Source: Circinella minor (taxonomy: Eukaryota > Mucoromycota > Mucoromycetes > Mucorales > Lichtheimiaceae). From it: a DNA stretch of 64,000 nucleotides. The position numbers and the translations under genes were made by a program. The notes under the pieces were generated by a model, which saw only the letters and a program-made list of their open reading frames with translations, was not told the origin of the DNA and ran no database searches. Below, piece by piece: positions 24,926 through 35,050 of this stretch. Positions within the stretch are counted from its first letter, which is position 1. Each line of letters starts with the position of its first letter. The stretch covers positions 1 through 64,000 of the forward strand of contig JAEPRB010000145.1 in the NCBI GenBank assembly GCA_016758965.1, read 5' to 3'.

Positions 24926-26344
24926 GTAATAGAATTTGTTCATTGTGATTCACGAGACGAGGTACTACTTTTAAAGCTATTACAAAAACTTGCATCATCA
25001 ACAACAAAGAAACTCAAATTCAATAAACATTTAGCCGATCTATACTTTATGCATCTGATCAATACGTGTCCAAATTTAATTCATTTCTCTTATTCTCGAT
25101 CCTACTATGGTAGTTTTCGACAAAGAAAAAAAGTTTTAACGAATCCATATATTACCAGACCAAAATCACCGTTTCTACTTCCCCTGATGTATGATGATTA
25201 TAAACTATTACCGCAACAACGCCCATTATTTCCTCGTCTACTTCAACTTACTGTAGAATCTCGGTGTTCTGATACTACTTTAGTATCACAAATCAACCAT
25301 GTATTAGAACACAGCCCTAACCTTCAATATCTATCTTATGAATTACGGGGTGATGACATATTTACATCTTGTAACGACTTTATTAGTCTTGATCTAAATC
25401 ATATTTTTACATCATGTCCAAAACTCCAATACTTTCGGGGCAATATATCAGATAATGATTGTGTGCTTGTCAAACATACTACAATGATAAATGATGCTGA
25501 TATTGCTACTCCTGCATCGTTATTGTCGTCGTCATCAGTATTTGAAAAGAACAAGCAACATCAAAAACAACGTGATGAACTTTGTTATTTTATCGGATGC
25601 GAAACGAAAAACTTTGGTCCTGAAAAAATGGAACCTCATCTTATACAAAATGCTTCTACATTAGAATTTTTATTATTGAAAGAGACCATGCCATTTACTG
25701 AACTGCTGTCATCATCATTTCAGCCTATTGGAACCACAGCAGCAAGAACATTAGTCAATTGGACACGGTTATTACAATCAATTCATGCCCCACGATTACG
25801 TAAGCTCGTTTTTTATAACATATTACTGGATACCCGTGATCCGGATATTATTCCCAATATGACAAGTCAATGTCCTGTTTTGGAAGAACTTGTTCTAGAA
25901 GTCTATTCTCCAAATAACCGACGAACAGTGACAGTAGATATAGTACATCTTGCAAACAATACAAAACAACTTAAACGATTGATACTTGCTGGAATTACTC
26001 TTATCGCTACTATCCCCACTATTGACAACAACAACAACAACAACAATTATAACAATAATGATCATCAGAAGATATTGAATCATGTAGCCCCTTTTCTGGA
26101 TTTACCCGCCAGTGCCGACGAACAACAACAAAAAGTAAAAGATAAAGACAGTGATAATTCAATAAAATCATCATTTGCTGTAACAGTATTATTTGGGAAT
26201 ACATGGACTCGAGTACAAGAAATCTACATAAATAATGTACATCTTGTTTGCAATAATAATGAATTATTCTATATGGCGTTAAGACATCTTCCAAACTTAA
26301 AGTATTTACAAGTACCAAAAAAACTGGCTTTAGTTTGTAATTAA
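24394..26344 (+). CDS. F-box protein (probable LRR-like F-box adaptor)
   Basis: Two exons, 24394-24799 and 24933-26344, split within a Glu codon, give about 605 residues. An F-box occupies roughly residues 20-66: LILPFDIITEIVSYLTQHDC, then LECMQVCHTWKQQV and VWSRLRL. The long C-terminal part has irregular Leu/His-rich segments such as CPNLIHFSYSRSYYG, SPNLQYLSYELRG, CPKLQYFRGNIS, CPVLEELVLEVYSP and LKRLILAGITLI, which read like degenerate leucine-rich repeats. Such proteins are expected to link substrates to an SCF ubiquitin ligase through Skp1; the substrate cannot be told. The single intron contains a (TA)n microsatellite of about 30 bp. Large families of such F-box/LRR proteins are common in Mucoromycota. 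Confidence 0.8.
24895..24926. repeat. (TA)n microsatellite within the F-box gene intron
   Basis: An alternating AT tract of about 30 bp lies just before the 3' splice site of the F-box intron. Similar tracts occur in introns of SF3A3 (13943-13962), P450 reductase (21776-21789), WDR24 (49025-49055), the Zn2Cys6 gene (54705-54737) and NAD kinase (61370-61389). Confidence 0.8.
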
Positions 26345-27650
26345 TAATAAGACTATAAATAAAAAAGAAATGTAAAATTACACTACCTTCTCACCATAAG
26401 TACACTTTTGCGTAATTTCCAAAAATAGCCCAGAAAGTAGCTCGAGAAATTTTTATTTGTAAAAAAGAATAAATTCAAATAATATTTTATAATAAAAAAG
26501 TTCATGACTTATTTCTTGTACGAAAGGACGGTTCAACACTTTATTTTATTATTCTCAAATTCGCCACTTGTATATATATATATTATACATGTTCATTTTT
26601 TTTCCATAGCTACACTTTATTAAACTTTTTCTGCGCAGCAGTAAATGTATATATATATTTTTTTTTGAAAATAACCTAATATTAAACGAAGTATATATTT
26701 CAACGGATCAACTTGATGAGCATCAGCTTTATAAATAAAAGATTTTGATACTTCTCCATTTACATTAAAAAAGAATAAATTTTCTGATATGAGTTAATAA
26801 AAGATGATTAATTTAGTTTCTCAGACACAAATAACGCATGGCAACATTAAATTCTATACGTATACAATAATTCTTGCTACAACTTACCAACTGAGTGCTA
26901 AAAAGTTGATCATGTACGTACAATTGGTCCTTTCATATACCTCTTATATCTTTAACAATACAAAAAAAACAAACATAGATCCAATACTTGGAGCTATCTG
27001 TACTAACTACCTTTCTATGGTCTCTAATGATATGTATACGTAATGTAAGTAGAATCTTCTGTAGTAGGCGAGAAACTATATTCACAGTGTTGTTGCAGAA
27101 AAACATTCTCGGTTCCATAATCATAGTTAGCAAGATATTTGTGAGTACTGTAATAAAATACTACTTTGACTACAATGGTATATTAATGCAAAATTATAAA
27201 ATGTCAAAGAAAAATTATTTTTATTAATGTACATATTGACCCGAGGAGAGTAATTGAAATATTGCACTGTAGTGAGCAAATGCTGCTCAAAAACTCGATA
27301 CAAATTGAAAACGAACGATTCGTAACGTACATAGTGTATATGATATATAATTTTATTACGTATATATGAAAAGGTGTTATAATAGTACATAATAGCTAGT
27401 AATAAATAAATGTAATAATATTATTGACGGATAATAATGTAGTACGTACTTTCAAACTTGAGCACTTTTTATTTTAAAAGATTATCAGGCATTATAAAAA
27501 CATAATAAGTTAATTAGTATAAACCTAATTAAAATTATGCAATGCGTATATTTATTTTTATGACCATATAACAAATATACTGAGTCCCTTTGATATATGA
27601 TTGTTTGATTCAAGCCAATGATGAATTCATAACTTGTTTACTTGATACAA
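26345..27650. other. Intergenic AT-rich region, no gene seen
   Basis: About 1.3 kb with AT-rich sequence, several TACGTA/GTACGT palindromes (for example 26917-26925, 27441-27449) and short ORFs that lack any family resemblance. It marks the start of the accessory stretch that runs to about 37.4 kb. Confidence 0.4.
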
Positions 27651-27784
27651 AAAAAAAATGAGAGTGAGGTTGATGCAGCTGTGTTACGTTGCTTTTTTTT
27701 ATGGTTCCGAACTAGACGCATTTTTTGAAGATAACATTTCTTCTGGAGATTAAACTATTTTCCAAGAACGATGTTGCTTTTGAC

Positions 27785-28502
27785 AGTGTTGGGTTTCCGC
27801 CATAGCAGAAAAGGCGGAAACCTTTTTCATACTGCTTAATTAATATGTTTATAGAATTATGAAATGAAAAGTTTCATTAAAATAATAATGAAAAAGAGAG
27901 ATAGAGTGAGAGTATATATTTATATTTAAGTTATGAAAAAAGATATTCTAATGTCTATTTTACTCCTGCTGATCCAGTGAGCCTCACTGTTATCTCTAAA
28001 GTCTAGGTTTGTCTACATAAAAACCCTACTCCTATGTATATATGTCACGCAACTGATAAATTTAGCTCTTGAGCATTGACATTCAATGTCGGGCTTTAAC
28101 CTGTGAAGTCAATATACTGAGCAACGCGCAATATTTATGTTGAAGCTATTATTTGCTTGCGCAGCATCAATATATCAATGCAAAACCAGTGTTTAAAAAA
28201 ATCATTATTGTCATTTCTGTGCTATTATATTATATATTTTCATAGTTTCTATTGTGGACCATATATTATAACGTCATTATAATAATAATAGTACCAGATA
28301 TAGTGCATTAAAAAATATAAATAGACCGAATTACTTTTATTTAATATGATGTATTATATTAATGTTTACTGATGCCAGCTCTATAATGTTATTTCCGCCA
28401 GTTTCCAACTGTGGAAACCCTATAAACCATAGTTTCCGCCTGGCGGAAAGAGGGGATTTCCGCTAGGTCGGAAAGTCGGAAAGTCGGAAACTGCCAACAC
28501 TG
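27785..28502. mobile_element. Non-autonomous hAT-type DNA transposon (718 bp)
   Basis: The element begins CAGTGTTGG (27785) and ends CCAACACTG (28502), a perfect 9-bp terminal inverted repeat. It is flanked on both sides by the identical 8-bp direct repeat GCTTTTGA (27777-27784 and 28503-28510). An 8-bp duplication with CAG...CTG ends is the hallmark of the hAT superfamily. Just inside the ends are many copies of TTTCCGCC or GGCGGAAA and the related GTCGGAAA: two on the left (27796-27822) and about eight on the right (28392-28491). These probably serve as subterminal transposase-binding repeats. The interior is AT-rich and has no transposase ORF, so the element must move in trans. The perfect duplication implies a fairly recent insertion. 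Confidence 0.9.
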
Positions 28503-29406
28503 GCTTTTGAAGATGATGCTGCTTTTGAAGATGCGGTTGATGATTGTGGCGATAAGATGGAACAAGGAATAAGAGAATCGTTTGATTCACCAAGTGACGG
28601 AGTTGGGACACGGCTGGTAATAGTTGCTTTGATTACTCTTTCCATGGTTTTTTTGACTGATAAGAAAAATTTCAAAATTGGAAGTACCCTACAGGTAAAT
28701 GTTCCAATATCTGAAGTGATGCTGTATCTTGCAAAGCATGTGATTCGACAAATACTGCCTCCAGGTGAGCCCATTACAGTACGCTAACAAAAAATCCTAA
28801 TTATAAAAGATTAGTACATTCTACATCTTTAAAAATTATAAACTACTACTAATAATTACCCATCATGATAAAGCCAAAAGTTAATAATTTGTCCTGTTTA
28901 TCGGGATATTTTTGAAGTAGCTGAACAAACATATCACGCAGTGTCTTGGGACACTTGAGTTGACTTTCTGACATTTCCTTCGTCCCTGATTCACCTTTAT
29001 CAGCACGTCCGATACCTGCTTCAGCACATCCAAGCTCCGAGCCGTCATACATAAATCTCAAATCCAAGTGTGTTCCATGCATTTTCCCCTTGCCAAGTGA
29101 TCTATTGAAGTTATTATTACAGCTTGTCGCCTTACTTTCTTTTTCACGACTGAAATTTAAACAAAAATTAATTAGCATATTTATCAAAATTACTGTATAT
29201 ATATATATATACCTGTGTACATCAATTTTACTCTTATCGAATGCATACACGAAAAAGAATGTCTGATTCGGTATTGCCATTCTTCGAAAAAAAGTTCGAT
29301 TGATAGTTCATCAATAAATTCATGATAGATTGTCGGAGCCATGTTACGTTGTAACTTTCTTCGAGGGTGTATGGTCAAGTGTTCCATCACTTCGTCGTAC
29401 GAGTTC
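28503..29406 (-). pseudogene. Broken lineage-type gene, interrupted by the hAT element
   Basis: On the minus strand, coding pieces follow in order: YDEVMEHLTIHPRRKLQRN to ELFFEEW (about 29400-29280); PNQTFFFVYAFDKSKIDVHR in another frame (29280-29214); after an intron ending in TTTCAG, GTHLDLRFMYDGSELGCAE and CPKTLRDMFVQLLQKYPDKQ to LLTFGFIMMG (about 29155-28862); then MGSPGGSICRITCFARYSI and VLPILKFFLSVKKTMERVI. The pieces resemble a large uncharacterised Mucoromycota family I recall by its ends (LKDM...L, then a GFxxxG...YxCRI...LVPIL stretch). Two joints fail: a frame change at the T7 run near 29286-29292, and the splice near 28860/28785 does not keep phase. The hAT element sits in its 3' part. 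It is most likely a decaying gene; assembly error is possible. Confidence 0.5.
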
Positions 29407-30543
29407 TACCGTAAAAGTTGTCCAAGTAAAACATTCGTAAATTAGCCAAGAAATAAAGAGAAGTTTACATATTATTATCACCCTAAATAGTATATATTTA
29501 TGCATAGAGTCAGTTAACCAAAATAAAATTTACCTTAGTGCAGAATGATGCTAAATAATTATTAAGGGGTTTCAAAAAGTATAAACTGCGTCTCAAGAGA
29601 CGCAGATTTCATTTTTGAAATTCCCTATTAACATCTTGGTCTTCTACTGAAACGAAGGTAGGGACAGAAAAGATTTTAAATCATCTTCATGGCAAATAAA
29701 TATAATCATAACCACAATTTTAATGTAATTTCTGACACCTGTATGCTTATGACTTGAAGGATTGTCTATTATGCAATGATACTTTTTGAATACGTAGCTC
29801 ATAACTTATCCATGATATCTAAGGTTATCGCAATAAAATTAAAGTGGTGATTAGTAAAACTATCCCACCTACTTTTTTTTCCATTATAGTCAAACTAGAA
29901 AATTGCAGGTTTTTATTTCTTAAAAGGTCACATTATCTTCCTTGAGAGACTTTACCTTCATGCTGACCACACTATATGGTGAGATAGTTCCCAAATGATA
30001 GTAGTCCTATTTGACCTTGTCTTTGATGTTATGACAACTCTGTGCTCTTCTTTCTTTTGACCACGCCATAGAGTGCTTCATATTGATATGAAAGCCAGTA
30101 TTTTGTCAGTAAAAACGCAACTATGTACTCTCATAGTCTATATCAATATTTATCCAGCGTTTGACCCATTCGTATCTTTCCTGGATTTTCGCAGAATTGT
30201 TCTGCTCAACAGAATGAAAATATGCTCTTTTCAAACTGATGTATTTTTTTTTTCATACAGAGAGCTTTTTTTTTTTTTTGAATTTTCAGACTGACGAACC
30301 AAGTAGTTAAGCTCTTGATCATTCCATCCAAAATAATACAAGGTACTTCACAGATCAGATTGGACGCGTCCTTTTTTTTTTGTTCTTGTCAAAGCAGGAA
30401 GAGCCAATGTATTTCAATGAATCAAGCAAAATAGAAAAGTACTCTATAATTATAATAGAGGACGTTAATTGAGTTGCTGCCCTTAAATAATTACGCGCAT
30501 AATTTTTTAAAAATAATATTTTACAAAGGAACTTTTCTGACTT
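29407..30543. other. Intergenic, with foldback element
   Basis: No gene was seen. It contains the TTAA-flanked foldback (29563-29632, listed separately), and otherwise AT-rich unique-looking sequence with poly-T runs around 29870, 30245-30280 and 30371-30380. Confidence 0.4.
29563..29632. repeat. Short TTAA-flanked foldback (hairpin) element
   Basis: A perfect palindrome, CTGCGTCTC-AA-GAGACGCAG (29587-29606), sits inside weaker outer arms: GGGGTTTCAAAAAG on the left and CATTTTTGAAATTCCC on the right. TTAA occurs exactly at both outer edges (29563-29566 and 29629-29632). It could be a miniature TTAA-targeting (piggyBac-like) relic, or simply a strong hairpin or terminator-like structure. No coding capacity. 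Confidence 0.45.
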
Positions 30544-32002
30544 TTGCAGATCTATCGAATGATTGGATCGGGTATCATACCCTTCCCCACATTTGAATAC
30601 AAAAGTAGATCGGAGAAGCGGATGTTGGATGAGATGACGAACGCTAGAGATTTGTATCGAATGGTACAAAGAAAAAAGGCAATTATAGTTACTCTTCGTA
30701 ACATTTTTTATTATTTGCAATCAATTGAACCTGATTTCGTATCCTTTGATGACGCTTTCAAGGTCAAAGATTCACGCAAACAAAGGTATTATTTATTTAT
30801 AGATATTATTAAATGTAAAGTAATATTTATAATTTATTATAATAATAGTTTTGAATTAAAAACTGTACGGTTTATCAATGACGGTCGTGCGCCAGACACG
30901 ACAAAGCCTCTTCTTGGCCCTGGTAAAGTACAAAATGTTTATATTACATAATTTGATTATTTTAGTATTCTAATACTCATGCGTTTCATTCAATAGGTCA
31001 AGAAAAAAAAAGGGGAAAGCAGGGGTTGATTTGCCGAAGAAAGAGGATAAAGGAAGAAAAAGGTAATGAAGAGGGAAAGAAGGGGACAAAAGACAAAAGA
31101 AGCCACGTCGAAGAGGAGTCGAAGGCAAGACGTGCAAGATTGGCGAAATTTCGTGAAAAACAAACTAAAAAAAGTTTGCGTAGAATACAAAAAAGTCAAA
31201 CAAAAAAGAAAACAAGAATCAGAAGAAAGAGAAGCAAAACGTCTTAAATCATTAGATCAGTCTGCTAGGTGAGTGGCAGATTGTCAGCAAACATCAAAGG
31301 AAATCAATAAATCGGGAAATAAGTATGATTTTAAGTTATTGACTATATATTTTATTTGTTAGAGAGGATATGTATAATTTATTGTTTAAAAAGCTTCATC
31401 TTTCAAGTACTCCAGAGTATATTCTTCAGCAATACAAATTCAATAAGGAGAATTTTGTTGGACGTTTCTGTCCGAAAGATGATGGCAACTGCGGCTGGAG
31501 AGCGGCATCGCTTGTGATGTTTGATTATGAAAATCATTATTACACACTGAAGGAGGTTATGCGAGCTAGTTTAGAAAATGAACAAACCTTTTTCAAACAA
31601 TTGTTTGGTGTATTGGAGTATGAAAAACTACGCAAGAAACTCTATCAACCAGAGGGATCTGTAAACTCCATTCACTGGTTTGATTATGCAGTTCTTTTGG
31701 CTACAGTATGTAAGCGACCTGTCGTCATACTTGTAGGAATACAATACAACACTTATTTGCCTTTCGAAGAACGTTCGCCGGTAATCCATACTGGGCAAGT
31801 CCAAGACGTTACGCCTATCGTATTGCACCTACACTTAAATCATTTCTATGCATTTATTGTAAAAGAAGAATCTATCGATAAAATCAAATGGCCCTGTATC
31901 TGTCCAACATATAAAAATGTGGTAATCGACTACAGTCACTCGACAGCATGGTTGGACATTTACAAGAATAGATGCCACGCTACCCGTGAAGATGGTATAT
32001 AA
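30544..32002 (+). CDS. OTU-domain cysteine protease-like protein, transposon-type family
   Basis: The best-supported exon is 31363-32002. It carries an OTU core with DDGNCGWRAASLVMF (catalytic Asp and Cys), a middle DYAVLLATVCKRPVVIL, and HLNHFYAFIV supplying the catalytic His. OTU proteins cleave ubiquitin-like conjugates; in Mucoromycota I recall close relatives as multicopy, often transposon-linked ORFs. Upstream, an exon ending at 31268 encodes a very basic, probably coiled-coil segment (KNKLKKVCVEYKKVKQKR, EEREAKRLKSLDQSAR) and joins the OTU exon cleanly (AG|A). Further 5', 30544-30785 and a piece near 30850-30930 are possible exons. The stretch 30997-31065 does not read in one frame into 31066, so either a small intron or a frameshift exists. 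The start codon is therefore unsure. Confidence 0.55.
30556..30652 (+). repeat. Dispersed repeat, copy B, overlapping the first exon candidate of the OTU gene
   Basis: The two end blocks match copy A at 3990-4112 in order and orientation; the middle differs. The shared right block reads GATCGGAGAAGCGGAT....GATGAGATGACGAACGCTA here. The whole copy lies inside the open frame that starts at 30544, so repeat-derived sequence may form part of that protein, or that frame may be spurious. Confidence 0.45.
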
Positions 32003-33336
32003 ATTATGCATGTTTACAACTGATTCTATGTTTTTTTTTTTTTTTTAAAAATTAAATAATGGCCATATGGCATTAAACAAAATTGTACACGATCTCTCTT
32101 CTGGTTTGGTTATGCTAATTGTTGCATGTTGCTTTTTTTTCTTCTTGTAATTTTATCTTGTTTGGATTCAGTGAGAAAGTGATTATTATAATGAATCTAG
32201 TTAGTTCGATTAAACATAGATTATCAAAGTGAATGTTGGACCATCCCACACGGAGATATTATGGTATAATGGTGACGCATAGGAAAATATTGAACAAACA
32301 TCAAAAATAGTTTTTATGTGGTATAAGCAAGAAGATAGACTAGTTAAAACATCAGAAACTAGTTAATATAGCCAATTTTCATTACGTAACTACACAAGAA
32401 ATGTATACACAAGTGAAGACACTCTCCATTTTATAATACAAATAACATTGTGCAAATGTAAGTGGGTGGTGTATTACACAAAATATTGAAAATATACGTC
32501 AAAAAACATGTACGTACCATCGATCAGTAGATAGTAATGGTATATAACCATCTTAATTAAAAAAATAAGTTGTACCCGTAAATTCGATCGATGAAAGAAA
32601 CACATACATGTTAAGTGATGAAAGATTTGGATGATACATTAAAAAAACAAATATATTTGTAAAAAAAAAAAAAATACATAGGACGAAGTGTTTATTATGC
32701 ATAATGTACCCTGTAAAATCACAAAGAATAATAATTACAATAAGTGTAGAATCCATGTGAATTGATTTTGAAAAATTCGATAGATAGATAGATAAGAATA
32801 TAATTATGCAGTAGAAAGAGCTAAATTGTTATTGATGAAAAAATACTGTAATAATCAAAAACATCTTATCTGGATAAACTTTTTCATATGTAACAAGACG
32901 CTTATTATAATTCAAAACGAGAAAAGTCATTTCAAATATAGTAATCAATCAATAGCACATAAAACAAATTGTCGTCAAGTTTTTCTTACAAAGTACAGCT
33001 ATCCTGTTGTTTTATGATAAGTAGACCAAAAACTTGCTCAAGATTTATTTTTCAATAAACTGTAGAACAGTTTTAAAATTAAGAGAAGAGTTACGTATAA
33101 TTGTAAAAAAAAAGATAAACAAGTTAAAAAGGATTAAAATGTGCCCAACAATATAGAAACCACCCTGAGAAAAATCTGTGCTAGTATAGAGAGTTGCATT
33201 CTTTAAAAAAAGTTTATTCATTTTATGTACGATGCTACTAAACATATATAGCTATTACTACACCATATAGTTCAGTGTATTAGCTAACTATTCTTGACTC
33301 TTTTCAATGGTTAATCAGTACATTTCTTGTTTATTA
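32003..33336. other. Intergenic AT-rich region, no gene seen
   Basis: About 1.3 kb between the OTU gene and the C2H2 gene (tail to tail), with A/T homopolymers, a (GATA)n stretch near 32780-32793 and a GTACGTAC motif near 32512. Nothing else could be supported. Confidence 0.4.
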
Positions 33337-35050
33337 TCAGTGAGACTTTTCTCTCTGGTGGCGTTTCAGCACGTCAGATCTGCAGTAGCTTTTTTTGCAC
33401 ACTTTGCAAGAATAACGAGTGTTGCCATGAACTGTTGAGATGTGACGATTTATCAAATCCCTTAAACGAATAAAGCTCTTTTTCTTCGTTTTGCAAAGAG
33501 AGCAATAATATATTTGTCTAGTACCATTATTTTCCACGTAATAGTCAGTTGAATTTTTACTATCATCGTTGCTTGAAAGGTTTTCAATTTCCAGGTTGGA
33601 GCTAGCGTCGCTGTTTTCTTCTTGAGAATTTTGAGGAGCCACCGTTGAAAAATCACAGGATGCAACTTCAACGGTCGTTTTATTCGTGTCTGTTGATTCG
33701 AATCGAGTTACAAAAGATACTTCATGTGGAAATGTGTCATGGTGCACTAAGTTATTATCCCGTTTGTGTACTTCTGGTAATACCCCTGATTGTAAATTTT
33801 TGACCTGGTATTTAAAAATTATTATTATATATATTAATATCAATAAGTTCAAGTCAAAAAGATACATCAACTGATAAACATACATTATTTAAAATATCCT
33901 ATATACGTATAGAGTTTACTTACTTCTGCTTGTTTATCATTACTCTGCATTTCTGTAAGTGATTGAGAATATTGATAATCAGACGGAAAAACTTCTTGCA
34001 GAGGACGCATATTGAAGATATTGTTCGAATGAGACGAACTTGTAAGGCTTTCTGATAGCCTATGGTCTTGGATTGAGTAGTTGTTTGATTCAAAACTGCG
34101 TATGATGGAATTGTATAATATGGCTGTAAAATGCTGCTGCTGCTCTCTTTGTCTGAGACATTCAATTAGAACGGTACATTGTTCCAAAGGTGCTAATAGC
34201 AGTTCCATATAGTTGACAGTTGATGAGCGTGATGAATTCTGAGTCGTGAAGAATAGTTCTTCTCTATAGTGAATAGGACACAAAAAATAAATTTGTTTTG
34301 CCAATTTAACCGTTAGTTATTTTAACAATGTGTATTTATAGTTTGACAATATTCTGAAATACCTTTCAATAGTAGGAAACTGTTCTTTAAGTGAACAGAC
34401 TGTGACCAAATGCTTATACCCAGTGCTATCTATAGTTGTAGTATAAAACAGTAATTAATATATGACTCTTGACTATATTATGTTCTACATTGTGTTGAGG
34501 AAGGTGTGTACCATTTATAACATAGTCTTGTATTACTTGATTTTCCAGTAGCATTGTATTATTAGTCACAAGTTCCTATGATTGATATGTACATTGTCAG
34601 CACAAAAAAAAGTTTAGCGATTTTCATCATGTAAGCTTTTATATCACTTATGCGGTTTTATTCTTCCTTACATGTTCAACTTCTAATTTAAAAAAAACAC
34701 AGTTTTATTATATGAGTATTATGCCAAAAAAAATTGTTGACTGCTGTTAGTTGGTATGATGTAAAAAACGTACCATGCTTTTCAAACTGCTGCAAACTCT
34801 CGTTAATGATCCGTCCAAGCAGCTCATTATTTTGATCGCCTATAAAGTTCTCAAAAATAGGAGACATACTAAGTACATCCACACCTTCTTTCAATGCTTG
34901 AAACAGAACGGGTGACGGTTGCTGTAGTTGCTGTCTAATCGTTACTCTGGTGTTATACGTAGGGAATAAAGTATTACCAGAACAAGGCGGAAAAAAATTT
35001 AATTTCAAGAATTATCTATGTATTTTCTGTCATACGTACCTGTTATTCAT
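33337..35050 (-). CDS. C2H2 zinc-finger protein with very small exons
   Basis: Seven exons join in phase to about 377 residues: 35050-35040 (11 nt), 34946-34774, 34682-34672 (11 nt), 34575-34512, 34429-34363, 34263-33924 and 33804-33337. Every intron has GT and AG ends, and the junction codons are sensible (MNN-R, G|AA, G|AT, AG|A). The C-terminus has two C2H2 fingers: YYCSLCKTKKKSF...HISTVH, and YSCKVCKKSYCRSDVLKRHQ ending REKSH. The rest is Ser/Gln/Asn-rich, with LLLAPLEQCTVLIECLRQRE as the main ordered segment. It is probably a DNA-binding regulator. I cannot name a family beyond C2H2. It is the only intact-looking host-type gene inside the transposon-rich stretch. Confidence 0.65.
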
